The position numbers and the translations under genes are program-made. The notes under the pieces were generated by a model. That model worked only from the letters and a program-made list of their open reading frames with translations. It did not search any database and was not told where the DNA came from. A DNA stretch of 64,000 nucleotides, from NCBI RefSeq assembly GCF_013114835.1, contig NZ_JAAVLW010000004.1:124001-188000 (forward strand), written 5' to 3'. Of this stretch, positions 35,826 through 44,425 are shown piece by piece (within the stretch, counting starts at the first letter, position 1; each line of letters starts with the position of its first letter). This DNA comes from Bradyrhizobium archetypum (lineage in GTDB: Bacteria > Pseudomonadota > Alphaproteobacteria > Rhizobiales > Xanthobacteraceae).

Positions 35826-35993
35826 TCAGCCAACTGCGGTTGAGGTACCTTTGCGATGACCGCCTGAGGTAGTCGTCGCTATCGGATCCGGTTAACAACC
35901 GATAAACTACGCATGCGTCCGTGATTTTACGGACAGGAACGTCTCCGCTATTCCGGCGTCTGCCTCGGGGCTTGGGCAGCTTGGGGATTTCCG

Positions 35994-36188
35994 ATGAAAA
36001 AATATTCGATTGTCAGGATCGGAAGTGAGTATGTCGTGCAGGCTGGCGAGAGCAGTATTTTGAAAGTCGCAAGCCGCCGGGAAGCGGCCAAACTGGTCAC
36101 CGATGCCGCTGAACTCCTGCAGCAGGAGGCGGCGCCTGACGTGGACGAGTCCTCATCAATCGACTGTGATTCGCCTGAAGTTCCTTGA
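35994..36188 (+). CDS. Small hypothetical protein
   Basis: This 64-residue protein has a beta-rich first half (KKYSIVRIGSEYVVQAGESSILKVAS) that reads as one small antiparallel unit, then a helix (SRREAAKLVTDAAELLQ) and an acidic, Ser-rich tail. It has no signal peptide or membrane segment. GGGGA precedes the ATG by seven bases. Similar short proteins with this KVASRREAAKLV pattern are seen in Bradyrhizobium, but I know of no function. Confidence 0.6.
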   Translation: MKKYSIVRIGSEYVVQAGESSILKVASRREAAKLVTDAAELLQQEAAPDVDESSSIDCDSPEVP

Positions 36189-36267
36189 CGGGACGGCGTG
36201 ATTCCCTTAATGACCGCCGCGGGACACCTCCCCCCAACGGGAGGCTTACTATCTGGAAGGGTAGATC

Positions 36268-37440
36268 ATGACCGTAGCGAAGCCCGCTTCGCGGCCGAAC
36301 GTGCCGCATTTTTCCTCCGGCCCCTGTGCCAAGCGCCCCGGCTGGAATCCCCAAAATCTCAAGGACGCTGCCCTCGGCCGCTCGCATCGCGCGAAGCTCG
36401 GCAAGGCCAAGCTCAAGCTCGCGATCGAACTGACGCGTGAAGTGCTTGAAGTGCCGGCCGATTACAAGATCGGCATCGTTCCGGCGTCCGATACCGGCGC
36501 GGTCGAAATGGCGCTGTGGTCGCTGCTCGGTGCGCGCCCGGTCACCACGATCGCCTGGGAATCCTTCGGCGAGGGCTGGGTCAGCGACATCGTCAAGGAA
36601 CTGAAGCTGAAAGACGTCACCAAGCTGCATGCCGGCTATGGCGATCTTCCCGATCTCAGCAAGGTCGATCCGGCGTCCGACATCGTCTTCACCTGGAATG
36701 GCACCACCTCGGGCGTGCGCGTGCCGAACGCCGACTGGATCAGCCCGACCCGCGAAGGCCTCACCATCTGCGACGCGACTTCGGCCGCTTTCGCGCAGGC
36801 ACTCGATTTCGCAAAGCTCGATGTGGTGACGTTCTCCTGGCAGAAGGCGCTGGGCGGCGAAGCCGCGCACGGCATGCTGATCCTCTCGCCGCGCGCAGTG
36901 GAGCGGCTCGAGACCTACAAGCCGGTATGGCCGCTGCCAAAAATCTTCCGTCTCACCAAGAGCGGCAAGCTCAACCAGGGCATCTTCGAGGGCGAGACCA
37001 TCAACACGCCGTCGATGCTGTGCGTCGAGGATTATCTCGATGCCCTGAACTGGGCGAAATCGATCGGCGGCCTGAAAGCCCTGATCGCGCGTGCCGACGC
37101 CAACACCAAGGTGCTGTCGGACTGGAAGGCGAAGACGCCGTGGATCGATTTCCTGGCGAAAGATCCGGCGATCCGCTCCAACACTTCGGTGTGCCTGAAG
37201 TTCGTCGATCCCGCGATCACCTCGCTGACGGCGGATGCGCAGGCCGAGTTCTCCAAGAAGCTGGTGGCGCTGGTCGAGAAGGAAGCCGCCGGCTACGACT
37301 TCGCCTACTACCGCGATGCGCCCGCGGGCCTGCGGATCTGGTGCGGCGCCACCGTAGAAGCCTCCGACGTTGCGCTATTGACGCAGTGGATCGACTGGGC
37401 GTTCGCCGAGGCCAAGGCCGCGCTGCCGAAGGCGGCTTGA
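36268..37440 (+). CDS. serC: Phosphoserine aminotransferase
   Basis: This 390-residue PLP enzyme converts 3-phosphohydroxypyruvate and glutamate to phosphoserine, the second step of serine synthesis. [12 protein letters not shown] is the family N-terminal signature, [14 protein letters not shown] holds the PLP phosphate and the lysine in [14 protein letters not shown] (about 193) forms the Schiff base. It is of the long alphaproteobacterial type, longer than the E. coli enzyme. GGAAGGG lies upstream of the ATG. serA follows on the same strand after a 164-base gap filled by an inverted repeat, so the two may still be co-transcribed. Confidence 0.96.
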   Translation: MTVAKPASRPNVPHFSSGPCAKRPGWNPQNLKDAALGRSHRAKLGKAKLKLAIELTREVLEVPADYKIGIVPASDTGAVEMALWSLLGARPVTTIAWESFGEGWVSDIVKELKLKDVTKLHAGYGDLPDLSKVDPASDIVFTWNGTTSGVRVPNADWISPTREGLTICDATSAAFAQALDFAKLDVVTFSWQKALGGEAAHGMLILSPRAVERLETYKPVWPLPKIFRLTKSGKLNQGIFEGETINTPSMLCVEDYLDALNWAKSIGGLKALIARADANTKVLSDWKAKTPWIDFLAKDPAIRSNTSVCLKFVDPAITSLTADAQAEFSKKLVALVEKEAAGYDFAYYRDAPAGLRIWCGATVEASDVALLTQWIDWAFAEAKAALPKAA

Positions 37441-37444
37441 TCGT

Positions 37445-37590
37445 CACCCTCCCCTGGAGGGGGAGGGTCGACGCACCGTAGGTGCGGCGGGGTGGGGCGA
37501 AAGCCTCTCAACCCGGCGCACAGCGAATTCAAATCGACAGCTTCATCCCACCCCGGCGCTATGCGCCGACCCTCCCCCCAGGGGAGGGTG
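37445..37590. repeat. 146-bp inverted repeat between serC and serA
   Basis: CACCCTCCCCTGGAGGGGGAGGG at the left and GACCCTCCCCCCAGGGGAGGGTG at the right are mutual inverted repeats, each also self-complementary. Inner stems GCACCGTAGGTGCGGCGGGG and CCCCGGCGCTATGCGCC are present. The right end abuts the AAGGA ribosome-binding site of serA. Confidence 0.75.
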
Positions 37591-37604
37591 AAGGAAACAT
37601 TCAG

Positions 37605-39194
37605 ATGTCCAAACCCAAAGTTCTCATTTCCGACGCGCTCTCTCCTGCGGCCGTGCAGATCTTCAAGGACCGCGGCATCGAGGTCGACTTCCAGCCCAAC
37701 CTCGGCAAGGACAAGGACAAGCTCGCCGAGATCATCGGCGACTACGACGGCCTTGCGATCCGCTCCGCGACCAAGGCGACCGCCAAAATCATCGACAAGG
37801 CCAAGAAGCTGAAGGTGATCGGCCGCGCCGGCATCGGCGTCGACAACGTCGAGATACCGGCGGCCACCGCCAAGGGCATCATCGTGATGAACACGCCGTT
37901 CGGCAATTCGATCACGACCGCCGAGCATGCGATCACGCTGATGCTGGCGCTGGCGCGCGAAATTCCGCAGGCCGACGCCTCCACGCAGGCCGGCAAGTGG
38001 GAGAAGAACCGCTTCATGGGCGTCGAGATCACCGGCAAGACGCTGGGCGTGGTCGGCTGCGGCAATATCGGATCGATCGTTGCCGACCGCGCGCAGGGAC
38101 TACGCATGAAGGTGGTCGCGTTCGATCCGTTCCTGTCGCCGGAACGCGCCAAGGACATCGGTGTAGAGAAGGTCGAGCTCGACGAATTGTTCAAGCGCGC
38201 CGATTTCATCACGCTGCATACGCCGCTGACCGAGAAGACGAAAAACATCATCGACGCGGCAGCGATCGCCAAGATGAAGAAGGGCGTTCGCATCATCAAC
38301 TGCGCCCGCGGCGGTCTGGTCGACGAGCAGGCGCTGGTCGACGCGCTGAATTCCAAGCATGTCGCGGGCGCCGCCTTTGACGTGTTCATCGAGGAGCCCG
38401 CCACCAACAACGTGCTGTTTGGCCATCCCAACGTGATCTGCACGCCGCATCTGGGCGCTTCCACTACCGAAGCGCAGGAGAACGTGGCGCTGCAGGTCGC
38501 CGAGCAGATGTCCGATTATCTCCTCACCGGCGCGATCTCGAACGCGGTGAACTTCCCCTCGATCACGGCGGAAGAGGCGCCGAAGCTGAAGCCGTTCATC
38601 GAGCTTGCCGAAAAGCTCGGCTCGTTCGCCGGCCAGCTTACCGAGAGCGGAATCCTGAAGACCCAGATCACCTATGAGGGCGCCGTCGCCGAGATGAAGA
38701 TCAAGGCGATCACGTCGGCGGTACTGTCAGGCCTGCTGCGGCCGATGCTCGGCGAGGTCAACGTGGTTTCCGCGCCGGTCGTCGCCAAGGAGCGCGGCAT
38801 GGTGGTGGACGAGATCGTGCGCGCGGCGCAGAGTGATTATGAAAGCCTGATCACCGTCACCGTCATCACCGAACGGCAGGAACGCTCGGTGTCCGGCACC
38901 GTCTATCACGATGGCAAGCCGCGGCTGGTCGACATCAAGGGCATCCGGGTCGACGCCGAGTTCGGCAAGTCGATGATCTATGTCACCAACGAGGACAAGC
39001 CCGGCTTCATCGGCAGCTTTGCCAGCCTGCTCGGCGCGGCCCAGATCAACATCGCCACCTTCCATCTCGGCCGCGTCAAGCAGGGTGGCGACGCCATCGC
39101 GCTGGTCGAGATCGACGGCCCTGTGCCCGCTGACGTGCTCAGCAAGGTGCAGGCATTGCCCCAGGTGAAGCAGGCCAAGGCGCTGGCGTTCTAA
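37605..39194 (+). CDS. serA: D-3-phosphoglycerate dehydrogenase
   Basis: This 529-residue NAD-dependent enzyme oxidises 3-phosphoglycerate to 3-phosphohydroxypyruvate, the committed serine step. It has the substrate domain, the nucleotide motif GVVGCGNIGSIVADRA, the catalytic Arg/Glu/His set (NCARGGLVDEQAL, and HLGASTTEAQ) and then the intervening ASB domain (about 320-450) and a C-terminal ACT domain (MIYVTNEDKPGFIGSFAS) that likely binds serine for feedback control. This is the long, type I form. AAGGA precedes the ATG by nine bases. I reject the longer in-frame start at 37482, which runs through the repeat. Confidence 0.96.
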   Translation: MSKPKVLISDALSPAAVQIFKDRGIEVDFQPNLGKDKDKLAEIIGDYDGLAIRSATKATAKIIDKAKKLKVIGRAGIGVDNVEIPAATAKGIIVMNTPFGNSITTAEHAITLMLALAREIPQADASTQAGKWEKNRFMGVEITGKTLGVVGCGNIGSIVADRAQGLRMKVVAFDPFLSPERAKDIGVEKVELDELFKRADFITLHTPLTEKTKNIIDAAAIAKMKKGVRIINCARGGLVDEQALVDALNSKHVAGAAFDVFIEEPATNNVLFGHPNVICTPHLGASTTEAQENVALQVAEQMSDYLLTGAISNAVNFPSITAEEAPKLKPFIELAEKLGSFAGQLTESGILKTQITYEGAVAEMKIKAITSAVLSGLLRPMLGEVNVVSAPVVAKERGMVVDEIVRAAQSDYESLITVTVITERQERSVSGTVYHDGKPRLVDIKGIRVDAEFGKSMIYVTNEDKPGFIGSFASLLGAAQINIATFHLGRVKQGGDAIALVEIDGPVPADVLSKVQALPQVKQAKALAF

Positions 39195-39215
39195 AACCGT
39201 CGCGCAAAAACGCCG

Positions 39216-39245
39216 AGCGAACCTCGATGGGAGCCGAGGCTCGCT
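39216..39245 (+). terminator. Hairpin after serA
   Basis: AGCGA-A-CCTCG pairs with CGAGG-C-TCGCT around an eight-base loop, starting 22 bases after the stop. One opposed mismatch interrupts the stem and no T tract follows, so terminator function is tentative. Confidence 0.35.
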
Positions 39246-39439
39246 TGGAGCCGCAAGGATCAGCATTCTTGCGGACTCCTGGCTGGCGCGTGGTGCCGCC
39301 GCACGCGCACGGCGACGGTGCCGCCGCAGTCTTGCCGCAAATCCTGATCGAACCCGTTTCTCCTTCGCTGCGTCTCATCACCGGGGATGGTGGGCCCTTT
39401 CGCGCGCCGCCATCAGGTGAGCAGCTCAGGAGAAATTCC

Positions 39440-41107
39440 ATGCGATTGATTGCGAACGGTTTTTGGACGACGAGCCTCGTCGTGCTGATGGCGCTTGCAG
39501 CCGGCGGAGCGCGGGCGGCTGAGCTACCGGCCAGTTCGGCGGTCGATGCCGTCACCGTCTATCCGGACGGTGCGAGCATCACGCGGGTCGTCACGCTCGA
39601 TCTGCCGGCCGGCGAGCATTCCGCCGTTCTCAAGGATTTTCCGCTCACGCTCGATCCGTCGTCGCTCCGCGTCGAAGGCGAGGCGGGTACAAAACTCACG
39701 ATCGGCGCGATCGATGCCAAGCCGCCGCGCGCGGCGCCGCCGGTCAATCTGCCTGAGCTCGACCAGCGCATCGAGGCGCTGAAGGACGAGCGGGCCAATC
39801 TGCAGGGCGTGATCGATGCGGCGACTGCACGGCGCAAATTCGCCGAGCGATTTGCGGACAGTTCTCCCGCCGGGATCGGCGACAAGGGCGAAGCGCGGCC
39901 GATCGCCGAATGGCGCGCGGCGTTTGCCGCGGTCGGCGAAGAAATCGCCAGCGCCGATGCCGCGATCCGCGATGCCCAGCGCAAGCAGCGCGAGCTCGAC
40001 CGCGAGATTGCGCGTCTCGAACAGGACCGGGCGCAGAAACCGCCGAACAGACTGGAAGTCCGGATCGAACTTGCCGCGGCGGCTGCGACCAAGGCGACGC
40101 TGCGGGTGACCTATGCGGTGCGCAACGCGCGCTGGTCGCCGCTCTATGACGCCCGTCTCGATACTGGAGCCAAGGATCGCAAGCCGACGCTGGAGCTGGT
40201 GCGCCGCGCCGAAATCACGCAGGCCACCGGCGAGGACTGGTCCAATGTCGCGCTCAGCGTCTCGACGGTGCGCACTGCGCGTGGCGGCAGCGCGCCCGAG
40301 CTCAATTCGCTGTTGGTGCAGTACCCGCAACCGCCGCGGCCTCAGGCGTCCGTCAGCGGCGCGATGGATAACAACAGGCAGTTGCTGCGTGCGGCGCCGG
40401 CTCCGGCATCCAAGATGGCGGAATCGGTTGTCGAGCGCGCCGAGGAGCAGCAGGCCACCGCCGATGTCAGTGGCTTCCAGGTGGTGTTCAGGATTCCCGG
40501 CCGCGTCAGCCTCAGTGCCAGCGAGGGCGCCAAGAGCCTGCGCGTTTCCACCGCCGCCATCGCCCCTGAGCTTGCGGTGCGCGCCGTGCCGGTGAAGGAC
40601 CCGACCGCGTTCCTGGAAGCAAGCTTCAAGCAGAACGAGGACGCGCCGCTGTTGCCCGGCCGCGTCTCGATCTATCGCGACGGCGTCTTCGTCGGCCGCG
40701 GGCAGATGGCCGCCGCAAGCAAGGATGAAGCCGTGCGGCTCGGCTTCGGCGCCGATGACAAAGTCAAGATCGAACGTACCGTCCTCAAGCGTAACGAAGG
40801 ATCGGCCGGCCTGCTCGTGACGACGTCGAAGACCGACGAGCGCGCGTTCAAGACCATCGTGCGCAACGGCCACGATTTCCCGATCCGGGTCGCGATTGAG
40901 GATCAGTTGCCGGTCAGCGAGACCGAGGAAATCCAGGTCGAAATGCTGTCGTCGACGACGCCGCCAACGACGTCCAATCTGCGCGACAGACGCGGCGTGT
41001 TGGAATGGACCTTCGAGGCCAAGCCCGGGGAAGTCAGGGACGTCAACTTCGCCTGGCGCATCCGCTGGCCCAAGGACAAGGGTGTGGTGGTGGTGCCGGC
41101 GGGGTGA
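39440..41107 (+). CDS. MuiA-like protein (mucoidy inhibitor; DUF4140/DUF4139)
   Basis: This 555-residue secreted protein has a signal peptide (FWTTSLVVLMALAAGGARAAE). A DUF4140-type N-terminal domain begins AVDAVTVYPDGASITRVVTLDLPAG and is followed by a long helical, coiled-coil stretch (about 100-200, with REREL-like heptads such as RKQRELDREIARLEQDR). The DUF4139 part carries VTYAVRNARWSPLYDARLD and ATGEDWSNVALSVST, ending in LEWTFEAKPGEVRDVNFAWRIRW. The family name comes from an E. coli factor affecting mucoidy; no activity is established. AGGAGA lies six bases before the ATG at 39440. Confidence 0.88.
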   Translation: MRLIANGFWTTSLVVLMALAAGGARAAELPASSAVDAVTVYPDGASITRVVTLDLPAGEHSAVLKDFPLTLDPSSLRVEGEAGTKLTIGAIDAKPPRAAPPVNLPELDQRIEALKDERANLQGVIDAATARRKFAERFADSSPAGIGDKGEARPIAEWRAAFAAVGEEIASADAAIRDAQRKQRELDREIARLEQDRAQKPPNRLEVRIELAAAAATKATLRVTYAVRNARWSPLYDARLDTGAKDRKPTLELVRRAEITQATGEDWSNVALSVSTVRTARGGSAPELNSLLVQYPQPPRPQASVSGAMDNNRQLLRAAPAPASKMAESVVERAEEQQATADVSGFQVVFRIPGRVSLSASEGAKSLRVSTAAIAPELAVRAVPVKDPTAFLEASFKQNEDAPLLPGRVSIYRDGVFVGRGQMAAASKDEAVRLGFGADDKVKIERTVLKRNEGSAGLLVTTSKTDERAFKTIVRNGHDFPIRVAIEDQLPVSETEEIQVEMLSSTTPPTTSNLRDRRGVLEWTFEAKPGEVRDVNFAWRIRWPKDKGVVVVPAG

Positions 41108-41131
41108 GGTTAGAAGACGCTCACATGCTCT

Positions 41132-41231
41132 CGTCATGCCCCGCGAAGGCGGGCATCCAGTAATCCGCGGCGTTAGAATTAGCACCCGATAGACGCCGCG
41201 GCGTACTGGATCGCCCGCTTTCGTGGCGATG
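41132..41231. repeat. Dispersed inverted repeat, CGTCATGCCCGCGAA family
   Basis: CGTCATGCCCCGCGAAGGCGGGCATCCAG at the left and CGTACTGGATCGCCCGCTTTCG at the right flank GCCGCGGC. A degenerate copy is at 1-102 and a right-end-like fragment at 63342-63368. It separates the MuiA and DUF763 genes, which converge on it. Confidence 0.75.
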
Positions 41232-41253
41232 GCTGCGCAAAGCCACTTCACAC

Positions 41254-42492
41254 TCACCCGCTCTTGCGCGCCTTCAACTCCGCTTCCCATCCGAACACCG
41301 AGCGACCGTCGAGCGCCGGCGAGGCGGCGCGCTCACCCGCGATGAACACGTCCAGCGACGGTCCCTGCGCAGTACGCTCCAGCCGGCGCGACTGGTCATC
41401 GAGCCGCTTCAAGGCCTGCATTTCCTCGTCACGTCCGAGTTTCGCATTCTGCACCGCCGATTTCAGCACGCGGATGGTCTCGTCATAGACCTTGAGCGGC
41501 ACCGGATAGGGATGGCGGTCCTTGCCGCCATGCGCCAGCGAGAAGCGTGCCGGATCGGCGAAGCGGTAGGGCGCGCCATGGACGACCTCGGCGACCATGG
41601 CGAGCGAACGCACGGTGCGCAGCCCGACGCCGGGCGTCAGCAGCAATTCCGGAAAGTCGATCGGCCCGCGTTCGGCAGCGGCGGCCAGTGTGCCGTGCAG
41701 GCGGCGGCTGAAGACGTCGCTCGATCGGACGTCGTGATGCGAGGGCATTACGAGGTGAGGCAGCATCGCTTGCGCCGGTTGCTTGCCGTCGATCGCTGCA
41801 AGTTCGCTGACAATCCGATCCGGGCCCATCTCGCTCAGCAGGTCGAGCTGCGCCGCGCGCGAAGGCGCTGCCCGGTGGTCGGTGAGATTGACGATCTCGC
41901 CCTGCGCCGGGCCGTCGATTGCGCTGTGCGGTTCATCGACGAAGCTTTCGAGTTGCTCCGAATGCCAGTGGTAGCGGCGCGCCTGCCGCTTGTCGCCGTT
42001 CATGCCTTGCTGCACGACAGTCCATTTGCCGTCATCGGTAACGAAGAAGCCATGGAGATAAAGATCAAAACCGTCCTGGACCGCGGCGCTGTCGACCTTG
42101 GCGACGAGACGGCTGGCCCGGACCAATCTTGGTGCGTCAAAGCCGGTGCGTTCGCCGAGCAGGCGCAGCTCGTCGGGCGTCTTGCGCGAGTGCTGGCCGC
42201 GGCCGCCGCAGACATGGATGCCAAGCTCGCCTTCCAGCGGCTTGAGCCCGCGCTTTAGCGCGCCGATGACGCTGGTGGTGATGCCGGAGGAATGCCAATC
42301 CATGCCCATGACGGCGCCGAAGGACTGAAACCAGAACGGCTGCGACAGTCGTCTCAAGAATTCGTCACGGCCGTAATGGTGCACGATCGCCTGGGTGATG
42401 ATCGTGCCGAGCGAGGACATGCGAACCCCGAGCCAGGCCGGAACGCGTCCGCCATGCAGGGGTAGGTCAGCGCTGCCGGTGCGTCTTGCCAT
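41254..42492 (-). CDS. DUF763 protein with helix-hairpin-helix motif
   Basis: This 412-residue soluble protein carries the DUF763 signatures: DLPLHGGRVPAWLGVRM at the N-terminus, MDWHSSGITTSVIGALKRGL (about 65-83) and CGGRGQHSRKTP (about 95-106). Later, LLLTPGVGLRTVRSLAMVAE (about 284-302) reads as a helix-hairpin-helix, the DNA-binding hairpin of many repair proteins. Conserved Asp, His, Arg and Cys residues would fit a metal-dependent nucleic-acid enzyme. No activity is established. The gene is 55 bases downstream of alkB on the same strand, so the two probably form an operon. Confidence 0.85.
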   Translation of the reverse strand: MARRTGSADLPLHGGRVPAWLGVRMSSLGTIITQAIVHHYGRDEFLRRLSQPFWFQSFGAVMGMDWHSSGITTSVIGALKRGLKPLEGELGIHVCGGRGQHSRKTPDELRLLGERTGFDAPRLVRASRLVAKVDSAAVQDGFDLYLHGFFVTDDGKWTVVQQGMNGDKRQARRYHWHSEQLESFVDEPHSAIDGPAQGEIVNLTDHRAAPSRAAQLDLLSEMGPDRIVSELAAIDGKQPAQAMLPHLVMPSHHDVRSSDVFSRRLHGTLAAAAERGPIDFPELLLTPGVGLRTVRSLAMVAEVVHGAPYRFADPARFSLAHGGKDRHPYPVPLKVYDETIRVLKSAVQNAKLGRDEEMQALKRLDDQSRRLERTAQGPSLDVFIAGERAASPALDGRSVFGWEAELKARKSG

Positions 42493-42547
42493 TGGTTCCT
42501 GCGCATCTGAATCGGCGGCCAGTCTACCAGACTGGGAAGCCGCGCTG

Positions 42548-43129
42548 TCAGCTCTTTCGGTCAGTCATCGTGCGGAAAGTGATCGAATAGCGCTTGGCCT
42601 CGACCGCAGGAATGCTGTGTTCCCAGATTTGCCGGGACGCGCCCGACATCATGTAGAGCGAGCGCGGCGCGGCTGCGAGCGTGTAGCGCTGCCACTTCTC
42701 GCCGGCCGGCCGCCGGAAGCGGAACTTGCATGATGCGCCGAGCGAGAGACCAAATATCCTGCCGAATTGCGGCTTGTCGCGATGCCAGCCGATGCCGACG
42801 CCGACCTCGTATTCGGTGCAGAGCACCTGCGCAATCCTGGTCGATGGCCCACCATGGGTCTCGACCTTTCCGATCACGGCCTCAAGCCAGCCGGGTATCG
42901 GATCGGCCTGCTGCAGCCGGCGCAGTGTGTAGTCGTAGCGGAAGCCAAACGAAGCCACGCGGCGCTTGCCTTGATGAGCGCCGAACTGGAACGGCTGCAA
43001 CGGCAGGGCCGAGACATGGGCGATCAGCTCGCGCTCCTCGGCCGGCGAGATGAATTCGGCGGTGTATTGCAGCCCCTCGGGCCGGTCCGTTTCTTCGGAA
43101 AATAATGCGAGCTGCGCGATCAAGCCCAT
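42548..43129 (-). CDS. AlkB-family 2-oxoglutarate/Fe(II) dioxygenase
   Basis: This 193-residue protein has the jelly-roll metal site HxD..H, with HRD at 116-118 and His 171 in IWEHS, and the 2-oxoglutarate-binding Arg in AKRYSITFR (about 180-186). YEVGVGIGWHRDKPQFG and GLSLGASCKFRFRRP are typical. AlkB proteins remove alkyl groups from N1-adenine or N3-cytosine in DNA or RNA by oxidation. The short N-terminal segment fits the ALKBH-type bacterial group rather than E. coli AlkB itself. DUF763 follows directly. Confidence 0.9.
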   Translation of the reverse strand: MGLIAQLALFSEETDRPEGLQYTAEFISPAEERELIAHVSALPLQPFQFGAHQGKRRVASFGFRYDYTLRRLQQADPIPGWLEAVIGKVETHGGPSTRIAQVLCTEYEVGVGIGWHRDKPQFGRIFGLSLGASCKFRFRRPAGEKWQRYTLAAAPRSLYMMSGASRQIWEHSIPAVEAKRYSITFRTMTDRKS

Positions 43130-43327
43130 GCCCCAGCGTTTTGCCTACGCACCGAATATGGGGAGGCGAGGCCGGCAAACAAAGAAGCGCCGGCCGCCAT
43201 TCTGTCCGGACCAATGGGGCGCCGCATCAGCCATGCCGGCTGCATCTTTTTCCCGTCAACGGGAGGAACTTTGCCAATGCCGGCCCATTGTCGGTTGAGA
43301 AATGGTGGCGGACACATGGAGGAAGCC

Positions 43328-43402
43328 ATGCACGGGCTCATCTATCTCATCGGTCTCATCGTCGTAATCCTGGCCATCCTGTCCTTCTTCGGCCTTCGCT
43401 AG
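43328..43402 (+). CDS. 24-residue membrane peptide
   Basis: The ATG at 43328 has GGAGGAA about five bases upstream and opens a frame of 24 codons ending in TAG. Apart from MHG and a terminal LR, the whole peptide is one hydrophobic helix (LIYLIGLIVVILAILSFFG). It begins 16 bases before the following gene. Another in-frame ATG at 43316 would give 27 residues without a ribosome-binding site. A membrane micropeptide is the best reading; no function known. Confidence 0.6.
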   Translation: MHGLIYLIGLIVVILAILSFFGLR

Positions 43403-43417
43403 CGCATGGAGGGGTCG

Positions 43418-44275
43418 ATGGAAAACGTCTCTCCTGCGGTGCGCAGCGATACCACGCCGCGCTTCCTGCAATGGTCGCCGATCGTGCTCGGCGCGTTTGC
43501 GGCGACGGCGCTTTCATCTGTGCTGCTGACGTTTGGCGCCACGATCGGTCTCGGCGTTAGCTCGACGGCGCCGACCTGGCGCGATGCGTCCGCAGCGCTC
43601 GCAATCCTGTCGGGTCTCTATCTGATCATTCAGGCGGTGCTCAGCTTCGGGCTTGGCGGCTACATCGCCGGACATAGCCGCACCCCGGCCGGCACCGCTT
43701 CGGTGGACGAAACCGAGCACGTTGACGGCGCGCATGGCCTCGGTACCTGGGCGCTGGCTGTGGTCATGGGCGCCATCCTCGCGGCCCTGATCGGCGCGGC
43801 CACGATCAACCGGACGCCTTCGATGCGTGGTCCTGCCCAGGCAAGCGCCGCCGAGCCGTTGTTGAGCTATGAACTGGACCGGCTGTTTCGCGCCGGCCGC
43901 CGCGCGCCCAATGTCGATCTCGGCGCAGAACGTGCCGAAGCGGGTCGCATCCTGCTTACGACTTCAAGTCACAGCGGCCTCAGCGCGGACGACCGCACCT
44001 ATCTGATCCAGCAGGTCGGCGCGCTTACCGGCCTTTCCGCGCCGGATGCGGAGCGGCGGGTCGATAGCGTCGTTGCCAGCGCCAAGACTGCGATTGCGAA
44101 GTCACGTCGCAGCAGCATCATTCTCGCCTTCTCGGTCGCGACCGCGATCCTACTCGGCGCCGCAGCCGCCTGGGCCGCCGCCTGTGCCGGCGGCCGCCAT
44201 CGGGATGGTGCGCCGCTGCCGGAATGGATGGCGCGGTCGAATGCGCTCAGCCGGCGCAAGACGGTGATGCCGTAG
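43418..44275 (+). CDS. Hypothetical multi-pass membrane protein
   Basis: This protein of about 285 residues has four hydrophobic segments: IVLGAFAATALSSVLLTFGATIG, ILSGLYLIIQAVLSFGLGGYIAG, WALAVVMGAILAALIGAATI and, near the C-terminus, SIILAFSVATAILLGAAAAWAAAC. A soluble stretch of about 90 residues between the third and fourth contains SGLSADDRTYLIQQVGALTGLS. Proteins of this type are often labelled PhnA-like in Bradyrhizobium, without evidence of phosphonate function. GGAGGGG lies just upstream of the ATG at 43418; an ATG at 43406 is also in frame. A membrane micropeptide gene precedes it. Confidence 0.75.
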   Translation: MENVSPAVRSDTTPRFLQWSPIVLGAFAATALSSVLLTFGATIGLGVSSTAPTWRDASAALAILSGLYLIIQAVLSFGLGGYIAGHSRTPAGTASVDETEHVDGAHGLGTWALAVVMGAILAALIGAATINRTPSMRGPAQASAAEPLLSYELDRLFRAGRRAPNVDLGAERAEAGRILLTTSSHSGLSADDRTYLIQQVGALTGLSAPDAERRVDSVVASAKTAIAKSRRSSIILAFSVATAILLGAAAAWAAACAGGRHRDGAPLPEWMARSNALSRRKTVMP

Positions 44276-44286
44276 CGCTCTTCTCT

Positions 44287-44420
44287 GCTCCCTCTCCACG
44301 CCCTTCGCGGGGAGAGGGCGGGGGGAGGGGCTGTCTCCACGGATTCGATGATGCAGTGATTACGCGGATAGCGCCCCTCACCCAACCCTCTCCCCGCGAA
44401 AGGGCGGGGAGAGGGAGTGG
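44287..44420. repeat. Composite CTC/GAG inverted repeat
   Basis: Two elements in inverted orientation, CTCCCTCTCCACGCCCTTCGCGGGGAGAGGG and CCCTCTCCCCGCGAAAGGGCGGGGAGAGGG, are joined by about 60 bases of ordinary sequence. Outer GGAGAGGG..GGGGAGGGGC and GCCCCTCA..ACCCTCTCC can also pair. It lies between the convergent membrane-protein and phytase-like genes. Confidence 0.7.
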
Positions 44421-44425
44421 CGCCG

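Noticed and set aside
39227..39439. Upstream extension of the MuiA-like frame
   Set aside because: The added residues are not signal-like; AGGAGA and a clear signal peptide begin at 39440.
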